Below, one piece after another: positions 7,559-16,553 of a stretch of DNA of 42,447 nucleotides. A program made the position numbers and the translations under genes. This DNA is from an uncultured Eubacterium sp. (lineage in GTDB: Bacteria > Bacillota > Clostridia > Lachnospirales > Lachnospiraceae): positions 1-42,447 of the forward strand of contig CAMUML010000038.1 of NCBI GenBank assembly GCA_947089855.1, written 5' to 3'. Numbering within the stretch: the first letter of the stretch is position 1; the number at the start of each line of letters is the position of its first letter. The notes beneath the pieces are model-generated. The model had not been told where the DNA came from and did no database searches. It saw nothing but the letters and a program-made list of their open reading frames with translations.

Positions 7559-8608
7559 TTGAAGCAATTTAACGTAAAAAAATATATGAAGGGATTGGGT
7601 AATGCAGTTTCTGCATTATCCATTCTTTTCGTACTGGCAGCTTTGCTCCGTACGGACTTTACTGCTTTTGCCATCACAGATTGGAAATGGTTCCTGCTGC
7701 TTTGCTGCATGAGCGTCTTTCTAAAGGCATGCACTGTATTTTTATCAGGCAGCGCATGGTACCGCTGGCTGGAGCTTTTTTCCAATAAACGGTGCCGCCG
7801 CAGGGAGGCGCTGCGTGTATATGCAAAAGCAAATATCGGAAAATACCTGCCAGGCAATGTAATGCATTACGTAGAGCGCAACTTGTTTGCAGGAAAGCTG
7901 GAAATGTCCCAAAAACAGCTAGCAGCGGCCAGTATTTCCGAAGTGGCAGGGCTGGCACTGTCTGCATGTTTATTGGGGGCAGCATTGGCATATCCGTCGT
8001 ATCCGGCAATACGCAGGGCATTTGCAGCAGCAGGGCAGGAAACGGCACGGACGTACAACCGTTTGTGGCAGCTGTTTTCCAGCGGGCTGGCTTTAGGGGC
8101 CGTAGCGGCAGCGGCTGCCGCAGTATGGTTGGCTTACCGCTTATATCATGCAAAAAAATACAGTGCCGGCCCCAGGGATGCGGCGGATGCAAATATGCCA
8201 AAGCAGCAGGCGCAAAATACCGGAGGGCGCAGCCCCGGCACGCAAAACAAGCCCGCAGAATGGCTGTGCGGGCTTGTTGGGTTTGGAAAAACTTGTTTGG
8301 TTTGTGTTTGTACTTATGTAGCAGTGCTTGCTGTCCTTGGATCCATACTGGCGCTTATTTACTGGTATTGGGAAGGCTGGCCAGGGTTTGGGAAGGCGGC
8401 GTATATGGTAGCTGCCTATGCACTAGCCTGGGCTGCTGGTTTTCTTATGCCAGGTGCGCCAGGCGGCATAGGCGTTCGGGAGATGGTGCTGTCCGTTTTG
8501 CTGTCGCCGGTTGCTGGGCAGGGCCGCACCGCAGCCTTCAGTGTACTGCACCGGCTGATTACAGTAGCCGGGGACTTTGCAGCGTACCTGCTGCGGAAGG
8601 CCATATAA
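7559..8608 (+). CDS. Lysylphosphatidylglycerol synthase transmembrane-region family (UPF0104/AglD-type) protein
   Basis: A 349-residue polytopic membrane protein of the flippase-like LPG_synthase_TM family. Evidence is the regular hydrophobic segments and the family-like pattern YAKANIGKYLPGNVMHYVER near residue 80 and FLMPGAPGGIGVREMVL near 295. It lacks the soluble C-terminal aminoacyltransferase domain of MprF, so lysine transfer is unlikely; lipid or lipid-linked sugar handling is more probable. The start is a TTG with GGGGGAG 5-6 nt upstream; an ATG nine codons later is the alternative. A polar insert at about residues 198-235 separates two membrane blocks. Its 3' end nearly meets the convergent chemoreceptor gene. 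Confidence 0.8.
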   Translation: MKQFNVKKYMKGLGNAVSALSILFVLAALLRTDFTAFAITDWKWFLLLCCMSVFLKACTVFLSGSAWYRWLELFSNKRCRRREALRVYAKANIGKYLPGNVMHYVERNLFAGKLEMSQKQLAAASISEVAGLALSACLLGAALAYPSYPAIRRAFAAAGQETARTYNRLWQLFSSGLALGAVAAAAAAVWLAYRLYHAKKYSAGPRDAADANMPKQQAQNTGGRSPGTQNKPAEWLCGLVGFGKTCLVCVCTYVAVLAVLGSILALIYWYWEGWPGFGKAAYMVAAYALAWAAGFLMPGAPGGIGVREMVLSVLLSPVAGQGRTAAFSVLHRLITVAGDFAAYLLRKAI

Positions 8609-8623
8609 AGGTGCCAGTACTTG

Positions 8624-10651
8624 TTATGTGTTTTTGATCGAAAAGCGGCCGACGAGCCCTTTTAGGTTTTGTGCTTGTGCGGCCAGTTCTTCGCTGGAGG
8701 ATGCGCTTTCCTGTGCTGTCATGGAATTAGTTACCACAGTTGCAGACATCTGTTCAAAACCTGTATTGATCTGCTCGATTGCAGCTGCCTGTTCCCTTGC
8801 CGCATCTGCGATTTCCCCGATAAAACTGGTAATTTCTGTCGTATTGTTTACCACCTGGGACAGTGATTTGGCTGTTTCATTGACAATATTTGTCCCGTTT
8901 TCTACGGTTTCAATCGATTTTAAAATCAGTTTTGCGGTGTTTTGGGCAGCTGCTGCACTTTCTTCCGCTAGGCTGCGTACCTCCTGTGCGACAACGGAAA
9001 AGCCTTTTCCAGCTTCGCCGGCACGTGCAGCTTCAATTGCGGCGTTCAATGACAGCAGGTTTGTCTGTTCTGCAATATCCTCAATATTTTTGATAATATC
9101 GCCGATTTTTGCAGAACCAGCTTTAATATCTGCCATCGCTTGGATCATAGCCTGCATCTGCTGGTTGCAGGCTTTGACATTTTTTACGGCTTCCAAGGAA
9201 CGCTTGTTTGCCTTGGAGGCGTTTTCTGCCGTCAGTTTTACTTGGTCAGAGACGCCTGCGATGCCTGCCGTCAGCTCTTCCAGCACACTTGCCTGGTCTG
9301 CAGCCTGGTCCGCCAGGTTTTTGGCCCCTTGGGAAGTGCCGTCTGAGTGGTCTGCTACAAGGTCGGCGGCGCTGTTCATTTGTGTCATAGTTTCGTTGAG
9401 GGAATTTACGATCGTATCGATCGATTCTTTCAAACTGACAAAATCCCCTGCAAAGCTAGCTTCCGTCTGTATATCCAGGTTTCCGACAGATAGCTGCGCA
9501 AGTACCCTGGTAATGTCCGAAATATACAGGTTTAGGCTTTGGATGGTTTCGTGCAGGTTTTTGGAAAGGACGGATAGCTCGTCGCCGGAATCAATGACCT
9601 CAACCGGTGTCTGCAGATCGCCTTCAGCAAGTTTCACCAGGCGTTTCGTTACCAGGTCCACTGGATTGACAATGTCTTTGATCAAGCGCTTCATCCAGGA
9701 AATAATACCCGTCAATAAGAGGACGCCTATTGCGCTGTTAACAAGTACGGAAATCCATACGATAAAAGTAAATTCACTGTTTGGCGCAGTCATAATAAGG
9801 CGCCAGTCCGCATGCCCTTCCACTGGGCAGTATGCTGCAAACATACTTTTGCCGTTTTGCCGGTATGTAAGCGTGCCTTTTTTGGTATCGGCAAGGATTT
9901 TTTTCGTGGCCTTTGCCAAAGAAGCGTACTTCCGGTCGGTTTCCTGCATCGTGATCGCATTGGATTGGTCTGCGATATTTTGCTCATCTTTATGGAAGAT
10001 CACAGTCCCTTCCTTATTTATAATATAAGCCTGGCCTGTTTTGCCAAAAGTAATTTCACCGATCTTCTCATTAACAGAAGCTGCCAGGTCGACAATGTAT
10101 ACGGTACCTACAATTTTCCCGTCAGCATAGACCGGGGCGCCTGATATAATAATTATATCGCCGTTTAAGCGGTTTACGATCGGTTCGCCTACAAAGACAT
10201 CCCCTTTGGATGCTGCCTGGAAGTGGAGCTGGTCGTTAAAGTCGAAGTCCCCGTAATTGGAATAGCCCTGCCCGTCCAATGTTACAAACCCCACTTCGTC
10301 ATAATGGTTTTGGGTGCGGACGCTTTCCATCGCTTCCAGCTTTTCTTCTTTGGAAGTCCCGGTATCCCGGATGGCATCCAGTGCAGCTACATTCAATGCG
10401 TTTACTTCCAGTGTATGCAGTGTCCGTTCGACAGCAAAGGAAGTTGAATTCAATGCCACATCCGTCATTTCATGAAGCGTGTTTTTGTTGCTGAAATACA
10501 TAAATGCCCCGGATACAACAATCAGTGTAATCACTAAAATGAGAAACAGGCGTTTGACCTGCGAAACCAAATGTTTTTGCAGTGACTGGCCTTGGTTTTG
10601 TTTTTTTCCAGTATCCGCTGGTTTTGAATATTGTGTTTTTGCCTTTTTCAT
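8624..10651 (-). CDS. Methyl-accepting chemotaxis protein with Cache sensor domain
   Basis: A 675-residue chemoreceptor. It has a basic N-terminal tail, membrane segment 1 (about residues 35-54), an extracytoplasmic dCache-type sensor (about 60-285; it contains [21 protein letters not shown], here cut to [11 protein letters not shown] and IIISGAPVY), membrane segment 2 (about 293-318), a HAMP domain and a long signalling coiled coil. The hairpin tip reads [19 protein letters not shown] with the usual [15 protein letters not shown] after it. It should sense a small ligand outside the cell and control CheA. No che or flagellar genes are in the window. AGGAGG precedes the ATG. Its stop lies 15 nt from that of the convergent membrane protein gene. 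Confidence 0.95.
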   Translation of the reverse strand: MKKAKTQYSKPADTGKKQNQGQSLQKHLVSQVKRLFLILVITLIVVSGAFMYFSNKNTLHEMTDVALNSTSFAVERTLHTLEVNALNVAALDAIRDTGTSKEEKLEAMESVRTQNHYDEVGFVTLDGQGYSNYGDFDFNDQLHFQAASKGDVFVGEPIVNRLNGDIIIISGAPVYADGKIVGTVYIVDLAASVNEKIGEITFGKTGQAYIINKEGTVIFHKDEQNIADQSNAITMQETDRKYASLAKATKKILADTKKGTLTYRQNGKSMFAAYCPVEGHADWRLIMTAPNSEFTFIVWISVLVNSAIGVLLLTGIISWMKRLIKDIVNPVDLVTKRLVKLAEGDLQTPVEVIDSGDELSVLSKNLHETIQSLNLYISDITRVLAQLSVGNLDIQTEASFAGDFVSLKESIDTIVNSLNETMTQMNSAADLVADHSDGTSQGAKNLADQAADQASVLEELTAGIAGVSDQVKLTAENASKANKRSLEAVKNVKACNQQMQAMIQAMADIKAGSAKIGDIIKNIEDIAEQTNLLSLNAAIEAARAGEAGKGFSVVAQEVRSLAEESAAAAQNTAKLILKSIETVENGTNIVNETAKSLSQVVNNTTEITSFIGEIADAAREQAAAIEQINTGFEQMSATVVTNSMTAQESASSSEELAAQAQNLKGLVGRFSIKNT

Positions 10652-10819
10652 TTTCGGCCTCCTGTTTTTGTGTATTTGCCCGGCTGTTGTGGTTTGGGAT
10701 TGGTGTTTGGGCTTGTTTTTGCTTTATAAAATCAGCATAGCATTTTAGGGGGCGGCTGTCAATGTGTGTTGCTTTGTATTTTGGGTAGATGGGGGTGGTA
10801 AGTGGTTGGCTGCACGGAC
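10652..10819. other. Intergenic region upstream of the chemoreceptor
   Basis: Promoter and leader of the minus-strand chemoreceptor must lie here, but no convincing -35/-10 pair was found. It runs into the large palindrome at 10820. Confidence 0.4.
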
Positions 10820-11058
10820 GCCGGATAGTGGGGCGGTGGGCGGGCTTCCTGCTCCTGCTCCAGAATGTTAAGATGCCCTAAGTATTCTGCATTTACGTAG
10901 TGGTACCGGACGGGCGCGGCACCTTGTCCGCCCTGGCTTTCGCCAGCAGCTACAGGCGCCGCTTCGGCTTCGCCGCCTGTGTTTTTAGCAGAATACTAAG
11001 GGCATCTAAACATTCTTCCAACGTCGCTGGAAGCCCGCCCACCGCCCCACTATCCGGC
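10820..11058. repeat. 239-bp imperfect palindrome
   Basis: The outer arms 10820-10849 and 11029-11058 are perfect 30-bp inverted repeats. The inner arms 10862-10890 and 10988-11016 match at 27 of 29 positions. The 12-nt segments between outer and inner arms are the same length on each side but do not match. The centre, 10891-10987, is GC rich and holds smaller hairpins such as CAGGCG/CGCCTG. Both arms encode the peptide PDSGAVGGLP, the left on the plus strand and the right on the minus strand, which suggests an inverted duplication of one sequence. Confidence 0.9.
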
Positions 11059-11147
11059 TGGTTTTCGCAAGCTTTACAAAGATTGCCGTACACACTGTGG
11101 CAAAGCAGCCGCCCCTCCTCTGGCGTCCGCGCAGCCACATTAAGCAT
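10950..11147 (-). CDS. Doubtful small ORF reading through the right arm of the palindrome
   Basis: A 65-codon open frame whose ATG at 11147 has GGGGAGGT about 7 nt upstream, a strong ribosome binding site. The product begins MLNVAARTPEEGRLL and contains CHSVYGNLCKACENQ, then runs through the palindrome arm and ends with a basic tail. No family is recognised. The left arm of the palindrome carries a broken mirror copy of its PDSGAVGGLP segment ending in a stop. It could be a real small gene whose 3' part was duplicated in inverse orientation, or an accidental frame in a repeat. Confidence 0.35.
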   Translation of the reverse strand: MLNVAARTPEEGRLLCHSVYGNLCKACENQPDSGAVGGLPATLEECLDALSILLKTQAAKPKRRL

Positions 11148-11342
11148 ATCCCACCTCCCCAACGCGCCTCCATAAACAGGCCCCCGCTTAAATATTGACC
11201 ATATATCCAAGAACGATTATAATAAAGCCAGCATATCAAACCATTAGCAAAAGCGCTGCAGTTAAGGCACATACCAGTAAATTTAGCATGTATAATAATG
11301 ACAAAGGCATAATAAAGGCAAAATAAAAAGGAGGGCATTTGT

Positions 11343-11771
11343 ATGCGAAAACGAAAAAAGGGCGGGTACCCGAATCTTTTACTAGCCGCAGCGGCAGTTT
11401 CTGTAGTTTGGCTGGCCTGCGGCTGTGGGCCAGAACCGGCGGAAAGCGGATCGATACAGCAGGAAGCATCCGGCACAAATTTAAATGCAGATGACCCAAA
11501 AGGCAATGAAAACGGCCATACGCAAACGAATGCGGATAGCCAAACCGGAACCGGCACGGATGCCGTGGATGGCAGTGAAAATAAGGTTGAAACAGAGGAT
11601 GCAAAAGGTAAGGAAGGCGGAGTTGAGATGGATGCTGGCGAAGGCAGGGTAGAAAAGCTGACGGAGAAAACGGAAGTCAGCCGGGAGGATTTCCCAGACC
11701 CTGATGGGAGCGGGCATGGCCATGAAGAAGTCCGCTTTTCAGATGGCAGCGTAGAAATCAGGGAATATTAG
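11343..11771 (+). CDS. Putative small lipoprotein, acidic and low complexity
   Basis: A 142-residue protein with a basic N-terminus, a hydrophobic signal segment (about residues 12-25) and a lipobox-like LACGC with candidate lipidated Cys26 or Cys28. The mature part is rich in Asp, Glu, Gly, Ser and Thr with no recognisable domain, and ends in EVRFSDGSVEIREY. AGGAGG lies upstream of the ATG. The next gene starts about 30 nt downstream on the same strand, so they may be co-transcribed. Function is unknown; an extracellular spacer or surface-anchored protein is possible. Confidence 0.65.
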   Translation: MRKRKKGGYPNLLLAAAAVSVVWLACGCGPEPAESGSIQQEASGTNLNADDPKGNENGHTQTNADSQTGTGTDAVDGSENKVETEDAKGKEGGVEMDAGEGRVEKLTEKTEVSREDFPDPDGSGHGHEEVRFSDGSVEIREY

Positions 11772-11800
11772 TTTGTTGGAAGGGGGTGCCTGGTATCCAT

Positions 11801-14134
11801 ATGAAAGATATTACAATTGCAATTACAGCGGCAAGCTACAGCGGCAATAAAGGGGCGGCGGCTATGCTGCAAAGTTCGATTGGCCAGTTAAGGGAGGTAT
11901 ATGGCAGCCGCCTGCGGGTTTCTTTAATGAGCGTATATCCAAAGGAAGACGGTATCCAGTGCCCCCATGATTTTGTAACAGTGGTTCCGGCACAGCCGCA
12001 GCGGCTGGTATTCCTGGCGTTTCCTTGTGCAGTATGTTACCGGATCTTCCGCTGGTGCCCTCCGGTACGGGCGCTGCTGCTAAAAAATCAGATATTAAAC
12101 GTCTATGCCAATGCAGACCTTGTCGTCGATGAAGCGGGCATTGCATTTTCAGATTGCCGTGGATTTGTTATGAATACCTATTCCTTTGTATGTGCGGCTA
12201 CCCCTATGCTTGTTGGGGCGCCGCTTGTTAAATATTCACAGGCGCTTGGGCCGTTTCAAAATGCCTATAACCGTTTTTTGGCAAGATTAGTGCTGCCAAA
12301 GGCGGAGCTTGTGGTTGCGCGTGGGCGGTTTTCCTACCGGTATTTGCATCAAGCTGGGATACGGGATAATTGTAAGCTTTGTGCGGACGGTGCCTTTTCA
12401 ATGGCGCAGTGTGGCTATCAGGCGCCTGCACCGGGTGGAAGCTGCAGGGCAGGCGGGGATGGGCTGGGTGCCGTTGGGGTTTCTATCAGTTCGGTAGTGG
12501 CCCAGAAATGTAAAAAGGTGGGGATTGATTACTGCGGGGTAATGGTTTCGTTTTTGCTCTATCTGGTCCAGCGCGGCTACCGGGTCTATCTGTTTGCCAA
12601 TGCAGCCAGAATGCATTCCAAAAAGCTGCGCAACAACGATTTGCCGATAGGGGATGCTATTTTCCGGGCCTATCAGGGCCAGGTGCCGGCGGGGCAGGAA
12701 GGCCGCCTCTATTGGGACCGCAGGGAACTGGATGTGGAGGTGCTTGTAGGCCAAATCGGCCGCTGCAGGCTTTTGGTGGCGTCCCGTTTCCATGCGATGG
12801 TATTTGCGTTGTCCAGGCAGGTGCCAGTTATGCTCATTGGCTGGAGCCATAAATATGAAGAAGTAATGGGGCAGTTTGGCCTGGAAGCATATGCCACTGA
12901 TTTTTCCAAACTGGACCTTCCAAATTTAAAGGAAAATTTTGAAAAACTGGAAAAAAACCAGGATGCAGTGCGCAGCAAGATCGCACAGCGCCTGCCTTTG
13001 GTGCAGGAAAGCTCCAGGCAGAATGTGGGAAGCATTGTAGAGGTGTTAACCCGCCTCCAGGAAGATGCGGCAAGGCGGGGGAAGAAGGCAATACGCCCAG
13101 TGGCAGCGGATAAGGGGCGCCAGTTGAACCATGCTGTGGACTTGCAGGATCCGCAACGCTACCTTGGGCCTCATTTATCCTGCTGCATGGGGTATGCAAA
13201 AAGCGCCAGTATCCGTGCCAATGCAGCATCTGGCGGCATGGTGACGGCATTGCTGTGCAGCCTGCTTGCCAACCATGAGATTGATGGCGCCTGGGTTGTA
13301 AAAACGGTATTTACCGAAACCGGAAAGCTGTCTTACCAGACGTTTGTGGCGACGGACATCCGACAGGTTTGCGATGCATCCTCCAGCGTGTATATGGACG
13401 TCCCTATGCTTTCGCATATCCAACAGCTACGTGCCTTTGACGGCCGGCTGGCGGTTGTGCTGACCCCATGCATGATGCGGGCTTTTAGCCATATATTAGA
13501 AAAAGACAGCAGTTTGCGGGAGAAAATCGTATTAAAAATCGGGCTTTTTTGCAGCGGCGCCCACGATGCGAAAGCAACCGAATATGCGCTTGATAAATGC
13601 CATATCCCAAGGGGCGGCGCGAAACGCCTTTATTACCGCAGGGGCCATTGGCGTGGGAAATCCAGTGTATTGTATGCAGACGGCAGCAGCAGGGAATTTC
13701 CTTATACGACATCTATTTGTGCGTATAAAAATGCTTATTTCTTCCTTAAGGAAAGCTGCCTGTCCTGCCGCGACCAGTTTGCTTGCGCCGCCGACATCAG
13801 TTTTGGCGATGTCTGGCTGCCTGAAATGAAAAAAGAACCTATCAAGTATACCGGCTGCATCATACGTACCCAACAAGCCAGAAGAATGGCTGCACAGGCG
13901 AAAGCGCAGGGCTACCTTACCTACCGGCCGATGGAGGATGTCAAGATGCTTTACAGCCAGAAACGCGCTTTGACTTTTAAATACCGTACCAACCGTTGGA
14001 ACCACCGGCTGGCTGGGGCGTTTGCCCGGGCAAACCAGCGGTTTTCCAAAAGGCACCCGAAATTGCTCAAATATATTCCAATGAAGGCTGTTTATTGCTA
14101 TATGTGCTTGATACGGCTGCTCCTAAGCTGGTAA
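11801..14134 (+). CDS. Fusion: polysaccharide pyruvyl transferase domain plus FrhB/FdhB-like (F420 hydrogenase beta subunit type) domain
   Basis: A 777-residue protein of two domains. Residues about 1-375 match polysaccharide pyruvyl transferases: AASYSGNKGAAAML at the start, VVDEAGIAFSD, KYSQALGPF and the late LVASRFHAMVFAL motif. Residues about 425-750 match the coenzyme F420 hydrogenase/dehydrogenase beta-subunit C-terminal family: IRANAASGGMVTALL, VLTPCMMRAF, and CLSCRDQFACAADISFGDVW with its clustered cysteines. The two families are often encoded side by side in surface-polysaccharide loci; here they are one chain. The N-terminal ferredoxin-like part seen in many FrhB relatives appears absent. 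The ATG at 11801 starts the domain directly; a GTG at 11786 is an alternative, and the AAGGGGGTG motif is 12 nt upstream of the ATG. No other polysaccharide gene adjoins it. Confidence 0.82.
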   Translation: MKDITIAITAASYSGNKGAAAMLQSSIGQLREVYGSRLRVSLMSVYPKEDGIQCPHDFVTVVPAQPQRLVFLAFPCAVCYRIFRWCPPVRALLLKNQILNVYANADLVVDEAGIAFSDCRGFVMNTYSFVCAATPMLVGAPLVKYSQALGPFQNAYNRFLARLVLPKAELVVARGRFSYRYLHQAGIRDNCKLCADGAFSMAQCGYQAPAPGGSCRAGGDGLGAVGVSISSVVAQKCKKVGIDYCGVMVSFLLYLVQRGYRVYLFANAARMHSKKLRNNDLPIGDAIFRAYQGQVPAGQEGRLYWDRRELDVEVLVGQIGRCRLLVASRFHAMVFALSRQVPVMLIGWSHKYEEVMGQFGLEAYATDFSKLDLPNLKENFEKLEKNQDAVRSKIAQRLPLVQESSRQNVGSIVEVLTRLQEDAARRGKKAIRPVAADKGRQLNHAVDLQDPQRYLGPHLSCCMGYAKSASIRANAASGGMVTALLCSLLANHEIDGAWVVKTVFTETGKLSYQTFVATDIRQVCDASSSVYMDVPMLSHIQQLRAFDGRLAVVLTPCMMRAFSHILEKDSSLREKIVLKIGLFCSGAHDAKATEYALDKCHIPRGGAKRLYYRRGHWRGKSSVLYADGSSREFPYTTSICAYKNAYFFLKESCLSCRDQFACAADISFGDVWLPEMKKEPIKYTGCIIRTQQARRMAAQAKAQGYLTYRPMEDVKMLYSQKRALTFKYRTNRWNHRLAGAFARANQRFSKRHPKLLKYIPMKAVYCYMCLIRLLLSW

Positions 14135-14156
14135 TAAAAATTAATGCAAATCGCTC

Positions 14157-14185
14157 TTGACAAACAATATTATATTTCGTATAGT
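14157..14185 (+). promoter_or_regulatory. Sigma-A promoter of the PadR operon
   Basis: TTGACA at 14157-14162, 17-nt spacer, TATAGT at 14180-14185. Downstream, TATAGTAT and then TAGTATACAGTATAGTA (about 14214-14231) look like repeated operator half-sites, so autoregulation by the PadR protein is plausible. Confidence 0.75.
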
Positions 14186-14246
14186 ATTAATTAAGAACCA
14201 ATATGAATAAAGCAATAGTATACAGTATAGTACAAGGAGTGATGGC

Positions 14247-14570
14247 ATGATATTTAATACAGGCGCTGCACTTTTAGACGCAATCGTACTGGCGGTTGTA
14301 TCCAAAGAGGAAGAAGGCACTTACGGATACAAGATCACTCAGGATGTGCGTAGGACAATTGAAATATCAGAATCTACGCTTTATCCGGTGCTGCGGCGGC
14401 TGCAGAAAGACGACTGCCTGCAGGTGTACGACCGGGAATGCGGCGGCCGGAACCGCAGATATTATAAGCTGACATCGGCAGGCGAAGCACAGCTTCGGCT
14501 GTACAGCGATGAGTGGAAGGTTTATTCGCGCAAGATCAGTGCGTTGTTTTCGGGAGAGGAGTTAGCATGA
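14247..14570 (+). CDS. PadR-family transcriptional regulator
   Basis: A 107-residue winged-helix regulator. The PadR core reads GTYGYKITQDVRRTIEISES (residues about 29-48), TLYPVLRRLQKDDCL and GGRNRRYYKLTSAGEAQL, the classic recognition helix and wing. Members repress nearby membrane-protein operons and often respond to envelope stress or small phenolics. AAGGAGTG precedes the ATG. Its stop overlaps the next start (ATGA), so it is coupled to the HAAS-domain gene, as is usual for this gene order. Confidence 0.93.
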   Translation: MIFNTGAALLDAIVLAVVSKEEEGTYGYKITQDVRRTIEISESTLYPVLRRLQKDDCLQVYDRECGGRNRRYYKLTSAGEAQLRLYSDEWKVYSRKISALFSGEELA

Positions 14571-15466
14571 ATAAAGAGCGATTATCGAAAGACTTATTTT
14601 TAGCGCAGTTGGAACAATTGTTGTATGATATTCCAAAAGAAGAACGGGAAGAGGCAATGGACTATTACCGCAGCTATTTTGACGATGCGGGTGCGGAAAA
14701 TGAAGCGGCTGTGATAGAAGAGCTGGATTCCCCGCAAAAAATAGCGCAGGGTTTGAAAGAAGAATTAAATAGCGCAGGCAATATGACGAGTTTTTTGAAA
14801 AATCCGCCGCAGGTGCGCGATGCGCAGCCACGCAAAAAACAGGGTGCGCGCAAACTGTTTTTCGGTTCTGATTTTGAAAAGGAAGATATGGATATGGGCA
14901 GCACAACCGGGCAGGAAGCATATGGCAGTGCAGGCGGCCAGGATGCGTCCGCCAGTGCAGGCAGCCAGGATGCGTCCGGGCAGGGCGCATATGGCGGCGC
15001 AGATAGGCAGGGTGCGTCCGGTGCGGCTTACCGGCGCTACAGCCAGTATGATACGGGCACTGGCCAACAGCGCTGGCAGCGGAGGGGCCAGCGTATGGAT
15101 AGGCATGCAAAGTTTGTGCTGTTTGTGATCCTGGCGGTCTTTACTTCGCCAATCTGGGGTACGGCTGTATCCGGGATCTTTGGGGTAGTAGGCGTAGCCA
15201 TTGCGTCGGTAGTGCTGCTTGGCATCTTTTCGCTTGGCGGTGTAGTAGGCGGCATTGCCTGTACCGTAGCAGGCATTGTCAAGCTGTGTATGCTGTCGAT
15301 GCTTCCGGGCTTGTCTATGGTTGGCGTAGGGATGCTTTTGATCGCGGCCAGCGGGATTGGCATAGTATTGCTGCTGTTATTATGCGGCAGGTTTATCCCA
15401 TGGGCAGCTGCTACTGTGGTACAGTTGTTCCGTAGGCTTTGGAACTGGGGAAGGAGTATGGCATGA
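14567..15466 (+). CDS. HAAS/DUF1700 domain membrane protein
   Basis: A 299-residue protein. The first 65 residues fit the HAAS/DUF1700 domain (LEQLLYDIPKEEREEAMDYY, then AAVIEELDSPQKIAQGLKEE), which is typically encoded next to PadR regulators. Residues about 120-170 are a low-complexity Gly/Ala/Ser/Gln tract with repeated QDAS and GAYG units. The C-terminal 110 residues form about three hydrophobic membrane segments. The ATG overlaps the PadR stop. The likely job is in envelope-stress signalling together with the DUF4097 and PspC proteins of the same operon. The repeat tract in the DNA (about 14925-15025) may be variable in length between strains. Confidence 0.85.
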   Translation: MNKERLSKDLFLAQLEQLLYDIPKEEREEAMDYYRSYFDDAGAENEAAVIEELDSPQKIAQGLKEELNSAGNMTSFLKNPPQVRDAQPRKKQGARKLFFGSDFEKEDMDMGSTTGQEAYGSAGGQDASASAGSQDASGQGAYGGADRQGASGAAYRRYSQYDTGTGQQRWQRRGQRMDRHAKFVLFVILAVFTSPIWGTAVSGIFGVVGVAIASVVLLGIFSLGGVVGGIACTVAGIVKLCMLSMLPGLSMVGVGMLLIAASGIGIVLLLLLCGRFIPWAAATVVQLFRRLWNWGRSMA

Positions 15467-16476
15467 ACAGACTGATCAAGACTATTTTATGTATTACAGC
15501 TGCCTGTGTCGGCATTGGCTGCGCTGCTTTGGTACTCAGTTTTGCACTGGGCGGCGGCAGGCTGGATTTTGGAAGCGGCAATCCACTGTATCTTGCAAAA
15601 CAGAAAGTAGGCAGCATCCTTTCCGAAATACGGGACAGGATGCATAGGCCGGATTTTTCACAAGCAGCTGTAGTTGAGAACGATGAATGCGTCATAACCG
15701 ATTGGGGCGATAGTGGGGACCTGGCGGAAGCAGAGGCTATGGAAGGATATGCCGAGCAGGAGTTTCTAGAAGAAGACAGCTACGAAGGCGACGAGCTGAT
15801 CTATTGTGGGCCGGCATCCCAAATAAAAAGCCTGGATATAGACTTGCGGTATGGCAGCCTGGAACTGCTGGAATCCGACGACAGCAATATAAGGGTATCG
15901 GTATCCGGCCAGGCACACCATATCTTGGCAGAAAGCGGGAACGGCGGGCTGACGGTCAATGACAGCCGCAAAGGCAGCAAAAGCCGTGATGATGCCTATG
16001 TCTATCTGGAGATTCCAGAAGATATGCAGTTTACAACAGTAACGGTCTGCACAGATGCTGGCACGGTTGATACCGATTGCAGTTTTCGGGCAAAGCAGCT
16101 TACGATCACAGCGAATGCTGGGGCGGTAACGCTGGATGAGGTGAAGTCGGATGAGTTTACGGCTACCATTGGGGCAGGTACCATCGACGTCAGCGACGCC
16201 ACATTCGGCCGGATGGATCTGGAATGCGGCGTAGGTACTGCTTATATTGAAGGCGGTATACAGCAGGACAGCAGCATTTCCTGCGGCATGGGGACGGTCG
16301 AATTGGAACTGGAAGATGGGGAAGACAGCTTTAATTATATGATAAGCTGTGGAATGGGATGTGTCGATATTGGGGATAATTCTTATAGCGCGCTTTCCCA
16401 AAAGCGGCGGATAGACAATGGCGCATCAGCTACTTTATCCCTGGACTGCGGCATGGGCCAGATTATGGTAGAGTAG
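15463..16476 (+). CDS. DUF4097-family beta-strand repeat protein, membrane anchored
   Basis: A 337-residue protein starting at an ATG that overlaps the previous stop (ATGA). An N-terminal hydrophobic segment (about residues 5-28) acts as signal or anchor. From residue about 120 on, the chain is a beta-helix-like series of short repeats (VTVCTDAGTVDTDC, LTITANAGAVTLDEV, FTATIGAGTIDVSDA, LECGVGTAYIEGG, ISCGMGTVELEL) as in the DUF4097 / adhesin-like fold. Such proteins follow PadR and HAAS-domain genes in many Firmicutes. The molecular function is not known; an extracytoplasmic sensing or scaffold role is inferred. Confidence 0.85.
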   Translation: MNRLIKTILCITAACVGIGCAALVLSFALGGGRLDFGSGNPLYLAKQKVGSILSEIRDRMHRPDFSQAAVVENDECVITDWGDSGDLAEAEAMEGYAEQEFLEEDSYEGDELIYCGPASQIKSLDIDLRYGSLELLESDDSNIRVSVSGQAHHILAESGNGGLTVNDSRKGSKSRDDAYVYLEIPEDMQFTTVTVCTDAGTVDTDCSFRAKQLTITANAGAVTLDEVKSDEFTATIGAGTIDVSDATFGRMDLECGVGTAYIEGGIQQDSSISCGMGTVELELEDGEDSFNYMISCGMGCVDIGDNSYSALSQKRRIDNGASATLSLDCGMGQIMVE

Positions 16477-16553
16477 CTTCTGCCCGGATATTGTATTAGG
16501 CAGCCAGGGTGTGTGGAACAATTAGGAATACAAGAGAAAACGAGGAGAAAAAA

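Noticed and set aside
8577-10028. Plus-strand open frame of 483 codons
   Set aside because: Antisense to the chemoreceptor signalling domain; repetitive Ser/Ala composition and no ribosome binding site or family match.
10900-11175. 91-codon plus-strand frame across the palindrome
   Set aside because: No ribosome binding site; it arises from the GC-rich palindrome.
12709-14056. Several minus-strand frames of 108 to 174 codons opposite the fusion protein
   Set aside because: They shadow a gene with two recognisable domains and have no start signals.
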